Below are positions 34,425 to 43,343 of a stretch of 47,663 bases of DNA, one piece after another (position 1 is the first letter of the stretch; the number at the start of each line of letters is the position of its first letter). Source of the stretch: JBKPHS01 sp046729975 (GTDB taxonomy: Bacteria; Actinomycetota; Thermoleophilia; Solirubrobacterales; Thermoleophilaceae); contig JBKPHS010000106.1 in the NCBI GenBank assembly GCA_046729975.1, positions 1 to 47,663 on the forward strand, written 5' to 3'. Position numbers and translations under genes: made by a program. The notes beneath the pieces were generated by a model. That model was not told where the DNA came from, ran no database searches, and was given only the letters and a program-made list of their open reading frames with translations.

Positions 34425-35443
34425 GCGACCACCACCACGATCGCGGTCACGAGCGCGTTCAGGGTCGCGAGCGGGAGCAGGATCTTCCACCCGAAGGACA
34501 TGAGCTGGTCGTAGCGCAGGCGGGGCAGCGTCGCCCGCACCCAGATGAAGACGACGACCAGAAGAAGCATCTTCAGCGCCACCCAGATCGGATCGAGCCA
34601 GCCCGGTCCGGGGCCATGCCAGCCGCCGAGGACGAGGGCGGAGGCCAGACCGGCGAACACGAGCATGTGCAGGTACTCGGCGAGCAGGAACGAGCCGAAC
34701 CGCATGCCGCCGAACTCGGTGTTGAAGCCGCCGACGAGCTCGCTGTCGGCCTCCGGCAGGTCGAAGGGGGCGCGGGCCGTCTCGGCGAAGCCCGCGACGA
34801 GGTAGATCAGGAAGCCGGCGAACTGCGGCACGATGAACCAGATCGCGTCCTGCTTCTCGACGATGTCGGTCAGCGAAAGCGAGCCGGCCGTCATGACCAC
34901 GCCGATCAGCGACAGGGCGAGCGCGACCTCGTAGGAGATCAGCTGCGCGGCGGCCCGCATTGATCCGAGGAACGAGTACTTCGAGCCCGACGCCCAGCCG
35001 CCGAGCACGAAGCCATAGAAGGCGAGCGCCCCGAAGGCGAACGCGTACAGGATCCCGATCGAGACGTCGATGCCGTAGAGCCCGTAGTTGGCGCCGAACA
35101 CGCCGTCCCTGCGCGTGTCGCCAAAGGGGATGATCGCGAGCGTGGCGACGGCGGTGAAGATCGAGATGACGGGAGCGATGGCCATCAGCCAGGGGACGGC
35201 GGTGCCCGGCGCGAACTGCTCCTTGGAGACGAGCTTGACCACATCGGCGAGAGGCTGGAGGAGACCGAACGGCCCGACGCGGTTCGGGCCATAGCGCGAC
35301 TGGAAGCGCCCGATCAGCTTGCGCTCGAGCAGCGTGAGCACCGGGACGATCGCGAACACGACGGCGAAGATCAGGACCGACTTGACGATCAGGACCAGCA
35401 CGGACTCCTGGAAGCCGACGTCGGCCAGCGGCAGGGCGGTCAA
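34421..35443 (-). CDS. nuoH: NADH-quinone oxidoreductase subunit H
   Basis: 340 residues, eight membrane helices. Signatures are LLERKLIGRFQSRYGPNRVGPFGLLQPLADVVKLVSKE (quinone-cavity loop) and TARAPFDLPEADSELVGGFNTEFGG. It forms the quinone entry site and links the redox arm to the membrane arm. The start is TTG, overlapping the TGA of nuoG (TTGA). A longer open frame upstream lies inside nuoG and is rejected. Confidence 0.96.
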   Translation of the reverse strand: MTALPLADVGFQESVLVLIVKSVLIFAVVFAIVPVLTLLERKLIGRFQSRYGPNRVGPFGLLQPLADVVKLVSKEQFAPGTAVPWLMAIAPVISIFTAVATLAIIPFGDTRRDGVFGANYGLYGIDVSIGILYAFAFGALAFYGFVLGGWASGSKYSFLGSMRAAAQLISYEVALALSLIGVVMTAGSLSLTDIVEKQDAIWFIVPQFAGFLIYLVAGFAETARAPFDLPEADSELVGGFNTEFGGMRFGSFLLAEYLHMLVFAGLASALVLGGWHGPGPGWLDPIWVALKMLLLVVVFIWVRATLPRLRYDQLMSFGWKILLPLATLNALVTAIVVVVA

Positions 35444-37911
35444 GCCTTTGCCACCTCCACGACGCGGGGCAGTCCGTCGGTCAGGGCCGTGGCGTTGTCC
35501 TCCTGGGTGCCCTCGACCAGGAACACGCTGCCGGGCGGCAACCGATCGCGCAGCGCGGCGACCGCCCTGACGCGGGCTCCGTTCGCCGAGACGAGCACCT
35601 CGTCTCCCGAGTTGATGCCGAGCCGCCGGCCGTCCTCCGGGGAGAGCTCGGCCCGCTGCCGTGGCTCGAGGAAGCGCAGCACCGGCGAGTGGCGCGTGTA
35701 CGGACCGGCCCAGAGTGACGAGTGCGAGCCGAGGCGGAGGCCCTGCGGCAGCTCCGGCGGCGTCTCGAGCCCGCCGGCCTCCGGCAGCGGGGCCGCGGGC
35801 AGCGCCGAGGCGGCGTCGCGCTCCTGCCAACGCGCCCCCTTCCCGCCGATCTCGGCCAGGCTAAGGCCGCCGTAGAAGGGCACCGCTCCGAACACCAGCT
35901 CGCTGACCTCCGGCGCGCCGGTCACGTCGAGCGGCTTGCCGAGTCGGCTGCAGAGCTCCGCCAGCACCCACCACTCGCCGCGCACCTCCTCCTGGTGCGC
36001 GATCGCCTGCCGCAGGCGCTGCAGCCGGCCGTCGGGGTGGGTGAGCGTTCCCTCGGTCTCCGCATAGGACTCGGCAGGGAAGACGACGGTCGCGTTCTCC
36101 GCAAGCGGGCCGTCGACGAACTCGGCGAACGCGATCACGGCCGTGGCGCGATCGAGGGCGCGCTCCCACGCCGCGCGGTCGGGGTGGGTGACGAGCGGGT
36201 CGGCATGAACGAGCAGAAGCGCGGAGAGCTCGCCGCCGATCGCGCGGGCGATATCCGCCGCGTCGCGGCCCGGCTCGTCGAGCGCCGCCAGGCCCGGGGC
36301 CATGTTGGGCAGGCAGCCGACCTCGCGCAGGCCGCGGGCGTTCGTCCCGGACGGGACCTCGATCAGGCCCCCGCCGTCCGCCTCGTGCACGCCGAGGGCG
36401 CGTGCGAGCGCCAGCAGTGCCGCGACGCCGTGGCGGCCGCGCTCGCCGTGCGAGAGCCGCTCGCCCCAGATGATCACGACCGGGCCCTGCTCGCGGAGCA
36501 CCGCCGCCGCCGCGCGCACCTCGTCGACGGCGGTGCCCGCGCGGCCGGCAAGGTCCTCGAGCCCCGCGCCGTCGCCGATCGCGGAAACGAGCGCCGCTGC
36601 CGCCGCCTCCGCCGCGCCGGGCGCGAAGCGGAGCACCGAAGCCGCGTTCGGGTCCAGGCTGCCCGGCCGGCTGGTGGCCACCACGACCTTCACGCCGTTG
36701 CGCCGCACGGCCTTCCGGACCCGCAGGTCGAAGACGGGCGCCTCGTCGACGAGCTCTGTGTCGAGCACGAGCACCGAGCCGGCGAACTCCACGTCCGAGA
36801 GCCGGGCGGCGAAGTCGGGTCGCGCCAGCACGTGCGCCTGCTCGGGATCGAGCAGCCCGCTCGGCCGCGAGTCGAGGTGCGGGGAGCCGAGCACCTCCCG
36901 CATCAGGTGCTGCACGAGGAAGCCCTCCTCGTTGCTCGTCTCGCCGCCGATGATCGCACCGGTGGCGGGGCCGGCCCGTCGCAGCGCGGCGGCGGCCTCG
37001 CTCAGGGCGCGCTCCCACGAAACGGGGCGCAGCGTCCCGCCGTCCTGGACCATCGGGTGGGTGACCCGCTCGCGCGCGTGGATGGCCTGGTAGCCGAAGC
37101 GGCCCTTGTCGCACAGCCAGCCGTCGTCGACCTCCTCGTTGTCTCGCGCGAGCACCCGCACGACGGTGGTGTCGTCGCGCACCGTGAAGCTGACGTTGCA
37201 CTGGCTCGGGCAGAGCGAGCAGACCGAGCCGCTTTGCTCCACGTCCCACGGCCGCGCCCGGAAGCGGTAGGCGGTCGAGGTCAGGGCGCCGACCGGGCAG
37301 AGCTCGATGATGTTGCCGCTGAACGGCGCCACGTAGGGACTGCCGTCGTGCGTGCCCACGAACGTGTAGTCCCCGCGCTCGACGAAGACGAGCTGGTAGT
37401 CCTCGGCGAGCTCCTGCGAGAAGCGCACGCAGCGGTAGCAGAGGATGCAGCGCTCCCGGTCGATCGCCACGAGCGGCGAGAGCTCGACCGGCTTCTCGAA
37501 GTGGCGCTTGGGCTCGATGAAGCGCGAGCGACCGGCGCCCCAGCCGAACGAGATGTCCTGAAGAGGGCACTCGCCGCCCTTGTCACAGACCGGGCAGTCG
37601 AGCGGGTGGTTGACGAGCAGGAACTCCACGATCGCGTTCTGGGCGTGCTTGACGCGGTCGGAGGTAGTGATGACGACCATGCCGTCCTTGACCGGCGTCG
37701 AGCACGCCGTCTGGAGCTTCGGCATGCCCTCGATCTCGACGAGGCACATGCGGCAGGCGCCGACGGGCTGGCCCAGCTTGCGCTCGTAGCAGAAGTACGG
37801 GATCTCGATGTCGCCGTACTTGGCCGCGTCCACGAGCAGGGTGCCCTCGGGCGCCCTGACGTCCCGCCCATCGATCTCGAAGGTCACGTAGCTCGGCTCG
37901 GGCCTAGGCAT
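35440..37911 (-). CDS. nuoG: NADH-quinone oxidoreductase subunit G
   Basis: 823 residues. At the N-terminus a ferredoxin-like domain has Cys in YFCYERKLGQPVGACRMCLVE and a later Cys (QTACSTPV). HPLDCPVCDKGGECPLQD (N5), CILCYRCVRFSQEL (N4) and the extra cluster motif CSLCPSQCNVSF (N7-like) follow. The rest is a molybdopterin-oxidoreductase-like domain without expected cofactor, and a C-terminal beta domain (about 720-823). It transfers electrons along the peripheral arm. ATG at 37911 overlaps the last 8 nt of nuoF; an upstream in-frame start at 37962 lies deeper in nuoF and is less likely. Confidence 0.96.
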   Translation of the reverse strand: MPRPEPSYVTFEIDGRDVRAPEGTLLVDAAKYGDIEIPYFCYERKLGQPVGACRMCLVEIEGMPKLQTACSTPVKDGMVVITTSDRVKHAQNAIVEFLLVNHPLDCPVCDKGGECPLQDISFGWGAGRSRFIEPKRHFEKPVELSPLVAIDRERCILCYRCVRFSQELAEDYQLVFVERGDYTFVGTHDGSPYVAPFSGNIIELCPVGALTSTAYRFRARPWDVEQSGSVCSLCPSQCNVSFTVRDDTTVVRVLARDNEEVDDGWLCDKGRFGYQAIHARERVTHPMVQDGGTLRPVSWERALSEAAAALRRAGPATGAIIGGETSNEEGFLVQHLMREVLGSPHLDSRPSGLLDPEQAHVLARPDFAARLSDVEFAGSVLVLDTELVDEAPVFDLRVRKAVRRNGVKVVVATSRPGSLDPNAASVLRFAPGAAEAAAAALVSAIGDGAGLEDLAGRAGTAVDEVRAAAAVLREQGPVVIIWGERLSHGERGRHGVAALLALARALGVHEADGGGLIEVPSGTNARGLREVGCLPNMAPGLAALDEPGRDAADIARAIGGELSALLLVHADPLVTHPDRAAWERALDRATAVIAFAEFVDGPLAENATVVFPAESYAETEGTLTHPDGRLQRLRQAIAHQEEVRGEWWVLAELCSRLGKPLDVTGAPEVSELVFGAVPFYGGLSLAEIGGKGARWQERDAASALPAAPLPEAGGLETPPELPQGLRLGSHSSLWAGPYTRHSPVLRFLEPRQRAELSPEDGRRLGINSGDEVLVSANGARVRAVAALRDRLPPGSVFLVEGTQEDNATALTDGLPRVVEVAKA

Positions 37912-39262
37912 GGTCCTCCAGCGGCAGGCCCCCCTCGGGACCGGAAGCCCGGTCCGAGGCAAGCTCCGCAGCGCCGAGCGCCTGCATGTCCTCGAGGTCG
38001 CGGCGCGCCCGGGCCTGCTCGATGTGCGACTCGAACTCGTCGCGGAACTTCTCCACCATCGAGCCCACCGGCATCGCCATCGAGTCTCCGAGCACGCAGA
38101 GGCAGTTGCCGATGATGTTCGTCTGGACCTGGGCCATGATCTCGAGGTCCATGGGGGTCGCCTCGCCCTCGTCGACGCGCTCGAGCATCTTCACGGTCCA
38201 GTTGGTTCCCTCCCGGCACGGCACGCACTTGCCGCAGGACTCGTGCCTGTAGAACTCGGCGAGCCGCAGCGCGACCGACACGATCGGGACGGAGTCGTCG
38301 ATGACGATGATCGACCCGGAGCCGAGCATGGAGCCCGCCTCCGCCATCGACTCGAAGTCGTACTGGCGGTCGAGGTCGTCCTCGAGCAGCACTGGCGACG
38401 ACGAGCCGCCGGGGAACCAGCACTTGACCCTGCGCCCGGGAGGCGGGCCCCCAGCCAGTCCGTAGACGAGCTCGCGGGCCGGGATGCCGAGCTCGATCTC
38501 GTAGTTGCCGGGCCTCTGCACGTTGCCCGAGACCGACACGATCTTCGTGCCGGTCGACTTCTCGGTGCCGTGCCGCTTGAACCAGTCGGCGCCGTTCTCG
38601 ACGATCAGCGGCACGTTGGAGAGCGTCTCGACGTTGTTGATCAGCGTCGGTCCCTGGTACAGGCCCTGGCTCGCGGGGAACGGCGGCTTGAGCCGCGGGT
38701 TGCCGCGTTTGCCCTCCAGCGAGTCGAGCAGCGCCGTCTCCTCGCCGCAGATGTAGGCGCCGGCGCCGCGATGCACGACGAGCGACAGGTTGAGCTGCGA
38801 GCCGAGGATGGCGTCGCCGAGATAGCCCTTCTCATATGCCTCCGCCACCGCAGCCTCGAGGATCTCGGTCTGGAGCACGTACTCGCCGCGGATATAGATG
38901 AAGGCCTTGTTCACGCCGGCCGCGATCGCGGCGATGACGATGCCCTCGATCAGGCGGTGCGGGTTCTTCTGGATCAGCAGCCGGTCCTTGAAGGCGCCCG
39001 GCTCGGACTCGTCCGCGTTGCAGCAGAGGTACTTGTCCATCGTGCTCTTAGGGATGAAGCTCGCCTTCTTGCCCATCGAGAAGCCGGCGCCGCCGCGCCC
39101 GCGCAGGCCCGAGTTCTCGAGCTCCGCCAGCACGGCGTCGGGCTCCATCTCGAACAGCGCCTTTCGGAGCGTGCGGTAGCCGCCGACGCTCTCGTAGCCG
39201 TCGATCGTCGCGAGCCCCGGCTCGTCGATGCCGTCGAGCAGGATGCGGGTCTCGCCACTCAC
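37904..39262 (-). CDS. nuoF: NADH-quinone oxidoreductase subunit F
   Basis: 452 residues. It has the NADH-binding GRGGAGFSMGKKASFIP, the FMN-binding CNADESEPGAFKDR and GAYICGEETALLDSLEG, and the N3 cluster SCGKCVPCREGT with a distant NCLCVLGD. It accepts hydride from NADH and passes electrons to the iron-sulfur chain. The start at GTG overlaps the nuoE stop. Confidence 0.97.
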   Translation of the reverse strand: MSGETRILLDGIDEPGLATIDGYESVGGYRTLRKALFEMEPDAVLAELENSGLRGRGGAGFSMGKKASFIPKSTMDKYLCCNADESEPGAFKDRLLIQKNPHRLIEGIVIAAIAAGVNKAFIYIRGEYVLQTEILEAAVAEAYEKGYLGDAILGSQLNLSLVVHRGAGAYICGEETALLDSLEGKRGNPRLKPPFPASQGLYQGPTLINNVETLSNVPLIVENGADWFKRHGTEKSTGTKIVSVSGNVQRPGNYEIELGIPARELVYGLAGGPPPGRRVKCWFPGGSSSPVLLEDDLDRQYDFESMAEAGSMLGSGSIIVIDDSVPIVSVALRLAEFYRHESCGKCVPCREGTNWTVKMLERVDEGEATPMDLEIMAQVQTNIIGNCLCVLGDSMAMPVGSMVEKFRDEFESHIEQARARRDLEDMQALGAAELASDRASGPEGGLPLEDHA

Positions 39263-39894
39263 TGCTCGGTGTCCTCCTGCGGGACCTGCCGGTCGCGGTC
39301 CTCCAGGCCGCGGCCGGGCAGGACGGTGCGGCCCTCGCGAATCGCCTCGACGATCTCCGGCGCGTCGCTCACGTCGAGCGGTCCGACGTAGCGGCCGTCC
39401 ACCGACGCCATCGGCGCCATGTCGCACGCGCCGAGGCACTCGTACTCCTGGACCTCGACGCCCTCGACCCCGGACCCGGCCTCGGCGATCGCGTCGTACA
39501 CCGCCTTGGCGCCGCGCGGCAAGCAGGCGACGTTCGTGCAGACGTAGACGTAGTGGGGGCCGACGGGCTCAGTGCGGAGCATGTCGTAGAAGGTCGCGAT
39601 CGACGACAGGTACGAAGGCGTGACCTGCATCACGGCCGCCACCTGGCGGAGCGCCTCGGGCGAGCACCAGCCATGCACCCGCTGCGCCGCCTGCAGCGCG
39701 GGCAGAACGGCGGAGCGCGGATCGGGGTACTTGGCCATGCGCGCCTCGATCTCGCGGCGGAGATCGTCGGGCACCTCCACGTCGGCGGGATCCGGAACCT
39801 CGGCCGGGTCCTTCCAGAGATCGACGGGCTCGTCCCAGCCAGTCGGCGTCAGCGGCCGAACGGGCTGATGCCGGTCGCGAGGCGGAGTGCTCAC
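39259..39894 (-). CDS. nuoE: NADH-quinone oxidoreductase subunit E
   Basis: 211 residues. The thioredoxin-like [2Fe-2S] domain has CTNVACLPRGA and YECLGACDMAPM, giving the four Cys of N1a, preceded by the helical domain (YPDPRSAVLPALQAAQRVHGW). An N-terminal extension of about 40 residues and a charged C-terminal tail are longer than average. GTG start overlapping the nuoD stop. Confidence 0.96.
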   Translation of the reverse strand: MSTPPRDRHQPVRPLTPTGWDEPVDLWKDPAEVPDPADVEVPDDLRREIEARMAKYPDPRSAVLPALQAAQRVHGWCSPEALRQVAAVMQVTPSYLSSIATFYDMLRTEPVGPHYVYVCTNVACLPRGAKAVYDAIAEAGSGVEGVEVQEYECLGACDMAPMASVDGRYVGPLDVSDAPEIVEAIREGRTVLPGRGLEDRDRQVPQEDTEQ

Positions 39895-41180
39895 CGATCA
39901 ACCCCACCGAGGATCGGATCCAGCATCGCGACGGCAGTGATCAGGTCGGCGACGAGGCCGCCCACCGCCATCTCGCGGAGCGCCTGGAGGTTCACGAACG
40001 AGGGGTCGCGCATGTGCACGCGCGCGGGTTTCGCCGAGCCGTCCGCCACGACGAAGCACCCGAGCTCTCCACGCGGGCCCTCGACGGCGACGTATGTCTC
40101 GCCCGGCGGCACCCGGAAGCCCTCCGTCACGAGCTTGAAGTGGTGGATCAGCGCCTCCATCGAGGTCGCGAGCTCATGCCGGGGCGGCAGAGCGACCTTG
40201 CGGTTGTCGGTGATGTAGGGCCCCTCGGGGAGGCCGTCGAGCGCCTGCTCGACGATCCTGAGCGACTCCCGCATCTCCGCGATCCGCACCCGGTAGCGGT
40301 CGTAGTGGTCCCCGACCGTGCCGACGGGGATGTTGAAGTCGAACTGCTCGTAGGAGCAGTACGGCATCGCCTTTCGCAGGTCCCAGGGCTCGCCGGCCGC
40401 GCGCAGAAGCGGACCCGTGACCCCTAGCTCGAGCAGCCGCTCCTTGGAGACGACGCCCACGTTGCGCGTGCGGCGGAGGAAGATCTCGTTGCGGTCGAGG
40501 ATCGCCTCGTACTGATCGAGGCGGGAGGGCATGGCGACGAGGAACTCGCGGCACTTCGGCTCCCATCCCGGGGGCAGGTCCTCGATCACGCCGCCAACCT
40601 GGAAGTACCGCGTGTGCAGGCGCTGTCCGCCGGACATCTCGAACAGGTCGAGGATCTGGTCGCGGTCGCGGAGGCTGTACCAGAGCATCGAGATCGCGCC
40701 CAGGTCGATCGCCGAGGTCCCGAGCCAGAAGAGATGGCTCGCGATGCGGTTGAGCTCGAGGTGGATCACCCGCAGATATTCCGCGCGGGCCGGCACCTCC
40801 TCGTCCAACAGGCGCTCGGTGGCCATGCAGAAGACGAGCGCGTTGAAGTAGTAGGCGAGGTAGTCCATCCGCTCCACGAACGGGATCACCTTCCAGTACG
40901 CCTGGTCCTCGCAGCTCTTCTCGATTCCGGTGTGGACGTAGCCGACCAGCGGCACGAGCTCGCGGACGGTCTCGCCCTCGAGCGTGATCAGGAGCCGAAG
41001 CACGCCGTGCGTCGCGGGATGGTGCGGCCCCACGTTGATCGTGAACAGCTCCGTCTCCTCGGAGATCGCCGTGCCGGCGATGGGCTCGTCGGGGTGCGGG
41101 AGCCGCTCGATCGTGATCGACTCCTCGCGCTCCCGGTAGGGGACCGCGAGCGGATCCGGGCGGCGTGAGTCGTCAGTCAT
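39891..41180 (-). CDS. nuoD: NADH-quinone oxidoreductase subunit D
   Basis: 429 residues, separate from NuoC. It has NVGPHHPATHGVLRLLITLEGE (the quinone-site His), YVHTGIEKSCEDQAYWKVIPFVERMDYLAYY, HLFWLGTSAIDLGA and a C-terminal FVNLQALREMAVGGLVADLITAVAMLDPILGGVDR. It forms the quinone pocket together with NuoB. An N-terminal extension of about 40 residues carries no known motif. ATG overlaps the end of nuoC by 8 nt. Confidence 0.97.
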   Translation of the reverse strand: MTDDSRRPDPLAVPYREREESITIERLPHPDEPIAGTAISEETELFTINVGPHHPATHGVLRLLITLEGETVRELVPLVGYVHTGIEKSCEDQAYWKVIPFVERMDYLAYYFNALVFCMATERLLDEEVPARAEYLRVIHLELNRIASHLFWLGTSAIDLGAISMLWYSLRDRDQILDLFEMSGGQRLHTRYFQVGGVIEDLPPGWEPKCREFLVAMPSRLDQYEAILDRNEIFLRRTRNVGVVSKERLLELGVTGPLLRAAGEPWDLRKAMPYCSYEQFDFNIPVGTVGDHYDRYRVRIAEMRESLRIVEQALDGLPEGPYITDNRKVALPPRHELATSMEALIHHFKLVTEGFRVPPGETYVAVEGPRGELGCFVVADGSAKPARVHMRDPSFVNLQALREMAVGGLVADLITAVAMLDPILGGVDR

Positions 41181-41694
41181 ACCAGCGCGGCAGCTTGTCC
41201 TGGTTGAAGGTGAAGATCACCGGCTCGCCGCCGATGGGAAAGTCGCGCCGCTGGGGGAAGCCGACGTAGTCCTCCGGCATCAGGATGCGGCGCATGTCGG
41301 GGTGACCGTCGAACACGATCCCGAACATGTCGTAGGCCTCCCGCTCCTGGAAGTCGGCCGTGGGGAAGAGGTCGATGACCGAGCGCACGTGCGGGTCGTC
41401 GACACCGAGACGGGTCTTCACGTCGAGACGATCCACGCGCGGCTTGGACAGCAGCTGGTAGTGGACCGCGAGCCGCGGCTCGTCGGGCAGGTAGTCGCAG
41501 GCGTGCAGGCTCATCAGCTCCTCGAAGGGCTCCTCGGGGTCGTCGCGCAGCTGCCCCAGCACGTCGTGGACGCGCTCGGGGGCGACCTCGAGCGTCGCCT
41601 GCTCCCGGTAGTACATCGTGCCGGCCACGGCGTCCTCGCCGAGGCGGTCGCGGACCCTCTGTGCGATGAGCTCGAGCCCGGTGGCGTCAGGCAA
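41173..41694 (-). CDS. nuoC: NADH-quinone oxidoreductase subunit C
   Basis: 173 residues starting at TTG. The 30-kDa-subunit signature EREAYDMFGIVFDGHPDMRRILMPEDYVGFPQRRDFP is complete. It is a structural subunit of the peripheral arm. It overlaps nuoB by 8 nt upstream and nuoD by 8 nt downstream. Confidence 0.96.
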   Translation of the reverse strand: MPDATGLELIAQRVRDRLGEDAVAGTMYYREQATLEVAPERVHDVLGQLRDDPEEPFEELMSLHACDYLPDEPRLAVHYQLLSKPRVDRLDVKTRLGVDDPHVRSVIDLFPTADFQEREAYDMFGIVFDGHPDMRRILMPEDYVGFPQRRDFPIGGEPVIFTFNQDKLPRWYD

Positions 41695-42289
41695 CTTCCT
41701 CGGTGCCCTCCGCGTGGTAGCGCTCGCGCCAGCCGAGCTCCGGATCTCCCTTGATCTTCTCCTGGAGCTTGATGATCCCGTACATGAGCGCCTCCGGTCG
41801 CGGCGGGCAGCCCGGAACGTAGATGTCCACGGGCATGAAGCGGTCGGCGCCGGCCACGAGCGCGTAGTTGTTGAACATGCCCGCGCTCGAGGCGCAGGCG
41901 CCCATCGAGATCACCCACCTGGGCTCGAGCATCTGGTCGTACAGGCGACGGATGACAGGCGCCATCTTGATCGAGACACGGCCCGACAGCACGATCAGGT
42001 CCGCCTGCCGCGGCGACGCGCGCAGCGCCTCCATGCCGAAGCGGGCGAGGTCGTTGCGCGGGGCCCCGACCACGGAGATCATCTCGATCGCGCAGCACGC
42101 CAGGCCGAAGGTGAGCGGCCAGCACGAGTTCGCGCGCGCCCAGCCCTGCATCTTGTCGAGCGTCGACAGCAGTACGCGCTCCTCGACGTAGCTGTCGAGA
42201 TCTTCACCCTCCAGCTCGCCCCTCAGCATCTGACGCGCCGTCAGCTGACGACTCCGGAAGTCGCCGGCCTTCTGGCGCGTCACCTCCAC
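41687..42289 (-). CDS. nuoB: NADH-quinone oxidoreductase subunit B
   Basis: 200 residues. Cluster N2 ligands are in FGLACCAIEM, GACASSAG and VPGCPPRPEAL; the adjacent Cys pair is typical. It hands electrons to quinone. Two in-frame GTG codons compete. The one at 42289 has an AGGAG seven bases upstream and is chosen; the one at 42283 would give the GTGA overlap seen elsewhere in the operon. Confidence 0.95.
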   Translation of the reverse strand: MEVTRQKAGDFRSRQLTARQMLRGELEGEDLDSYVEERVLLSTLDKMQGWARANSCWPLTFGLACCAIEMISVVGAPRNDLARFGMEALRASPRQADLIVLSGRVSIKMAPVIRRLYDQMLEPRWVISMGACASSAGMFNNYALVAGADRFMPVDIYVPGCPPRPEALMYGIIKLQEKIKGDPELGWRERYHAEGTEEVA

Positions 42290-42636
42290 TCGAGCGCTCC
42301 TCTCCTCCAGACGAACACGAACGCCACCAGCAACAGGAAGATGAAGACGATCGTCTCGACGAGCGCGAACGTCCCGAAGGCATCGAGCTGGACCGCGACG
42401 GGGTAGAGGAAGATCACCTCGATGTCGAAGAGGATGAAGAGCATCGCGACGAGGTAGAAGCTGACCCCGAAGCGGAAGCTCCTCTGGACGTCCGAGGGCA
42501 GGCCACACTCATACGGCTCGGACTTCACCGCACCCGGCCGGCGAGGGCCGAGCACGCCGTTGATGAGGCTGAAGAACGTGGCCACGCCCACGCCGAGAAC
42601 AAGGAAGACGACGACTGGGAGGTAGCCCTTGAGCAT
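42280..42636 (-). CDS. nuoA: NADH-quinone oxidoreductase subunit A
   Basis: 118 residues, three membrane helices. The family motif YECGLPSDVQRSFRFGVSFYLVAMLFILFDIEVIFLYP is present, with conserved Glu/Asp in helix two. It is the first gene of the operon. The ATG has no purine-rich ribosome site; a TATAAC box ends 13 bases upstream, so the nuo mRNA would begin only a few bases before the start codon. Confidence 0.96.
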   Translation of the reverse strand: MLKGYLPVVVFLVLGVGVATFFSLINGVLGPRRPGAVKSEPYECGLPSDVQRSFRFGVSFYLVAMLFILFDIEVIFLYPVAVQLDAFGTFALVETIVFIFLLLVAFVFVWRRGALEWR

Positions 42637-42649
42637 CGGAGGGAACCGG

Positions 42650-42655
42650 GTTATA
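42650..42655 (-). promoter_or_regulatory. Probable -10 (TATAAC) of the nuo operon
   Basis: On the minus strand TATAAC matches five of six consensus bases and is the best box upstream of nuoA. It ends 13 bases before the ATG. No convincing -35 is seen. The message would have a leader of about six bases. Confidence 0.5.
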
Positions 42656-42672
42656 CACCCGCTTGTGGCAGG

Positions 42673-43134
42673 TTGCTACATAGTGCGGAAGGGCGCATTC
42701 TGAGCGGGGTTCACCTCGCTCTGGGCATCGCCACGCTGGCCACTAACCTGCTCGCCGGCGCCTGGGGAGGAGTCGCCTGGCTGAGGCACGAACCGTCGGT
42801 GATCTTCTGGTATCTGCTGCGGATCGCACAGGGGGTGGTGGTCGTCACGGTGGCAACCGGGCTGTACCTCCAGATCGTCGAGGACAAGCGCGCGCCCGAC
42901 GGGCTGCACGTGCTCTACGGCATCGCGCCGCTGGTCATCGCTCTCGTCACCGAGGCCATGCGGGTGGGCGCAGCCCAGCGCGAGCTCGACCTCGTCGAGG
43001 ACGTGCACTCCCTCGACCGCGCGCAGCAGGCTCAGGTCGCGCGGCGCGTGGTACTGAGAGAAATGGGTGTCATGGCTATCGGGGCTTTGCTCATCACCAC
43101 TCTTTCTCTTCGTGCTGTCGCTACTGGGGTCTGA
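42673..43134 (+). CDS. Uncharacterised four-helix membrane protein
   Basis: 153 residues. Helices are at VHLALGIATLATNLLAGAWGGVAWL, VIFWYLLRIAQGVVVVTVATGLYLQIV, LHVLYGIAPLVIALVTEAM and MGVMAIGALLITTLSLRAV. A soluble stretch (REL..VEDVHSLDRAQQAQVARRVVLRE) lies between the last two helices. No cofactor ligands are certain, though His and Arg residues face helices one and two. Function unknown. The only canonical start is TTG at 42673, close to the divergent nuo promoter; the real start is uncertain. Confidence 0.75.
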   Translation: MLHSAEGRILSGVHLALGIATLATNLLAGAWGGVAWLRHEPSVIFWYLLRIAQGVVVVTVATGLYLQIVEDKRAPDGLHVLYGIAPLVIALVTEAMRVGAAQRELDLVEDVHSLDRAQQAQVARRVVLREMGVMAIGALLITTLSLRAVATGV

Positions 43135-43163
43135 GTTGGCAGTGGGGCAGTGGGGCAGTTGGC
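43134..43163. repeat. Short nested direct repeats after the membrane protein gene
   Basis: The order is AGTTGGC, AGTGGGGC, AGTGGGGC, AGTTGGC: two identical octamers bracketed by two identical heptamers. The 209-bp gap 43135-43343 that contains them has no plausible gene. Confidence 0.85.
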
Positions 43164-43282
43164 AGAGTCCGGCTCTCGCTGGTCGGTGGGACTCGCGACC
43201 CCGGTCAGCTTGCACCAAACCCCTTGTTGCTGCCGTTTGGCAGGACGGGGGCGAACCTCGTTTTCTGGCGATGACGCGCCTA

Positions 43283-43301
43283 GTGGTTGCATAGCAACCA
43301 C
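43283..43301. repeat. Perfect inverted repeat, 8-bp arms with ATA centre
   Basis: GTGGTTGC, ATA, GCAACCAC. It lies in the non-coding gap downstream of the flavin reductase gene. There is no T-run after either arm, so it is not a standard terminator. The symmetry and 19-bp size would suit a dimeric repressor such as a MarR-type protein, but no regulator gene is adjacent. Confidence 0.8.
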
Positions 43302-43343
43302 AGAACGCTGCGGTGGAGCGGGTCGCGAGTTCATGACGGAGAG

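Noticed and set aside
35722..38115. A very long open frame on the plus strand opposite nuoG (and similar ones opposite nuoL, nuoM and nuoN)
   Set aside because: Composition is Arg/Ala/Asp repeats without any domain; such mirror frames arise from GC-rich third positions of the real genes on the other strand.
43283..43301. Palindrome as a rho-independent terminator
   Set aside because: No T-run follows on either strand, and the stem is not especially GC-rich compared with the surroundings.
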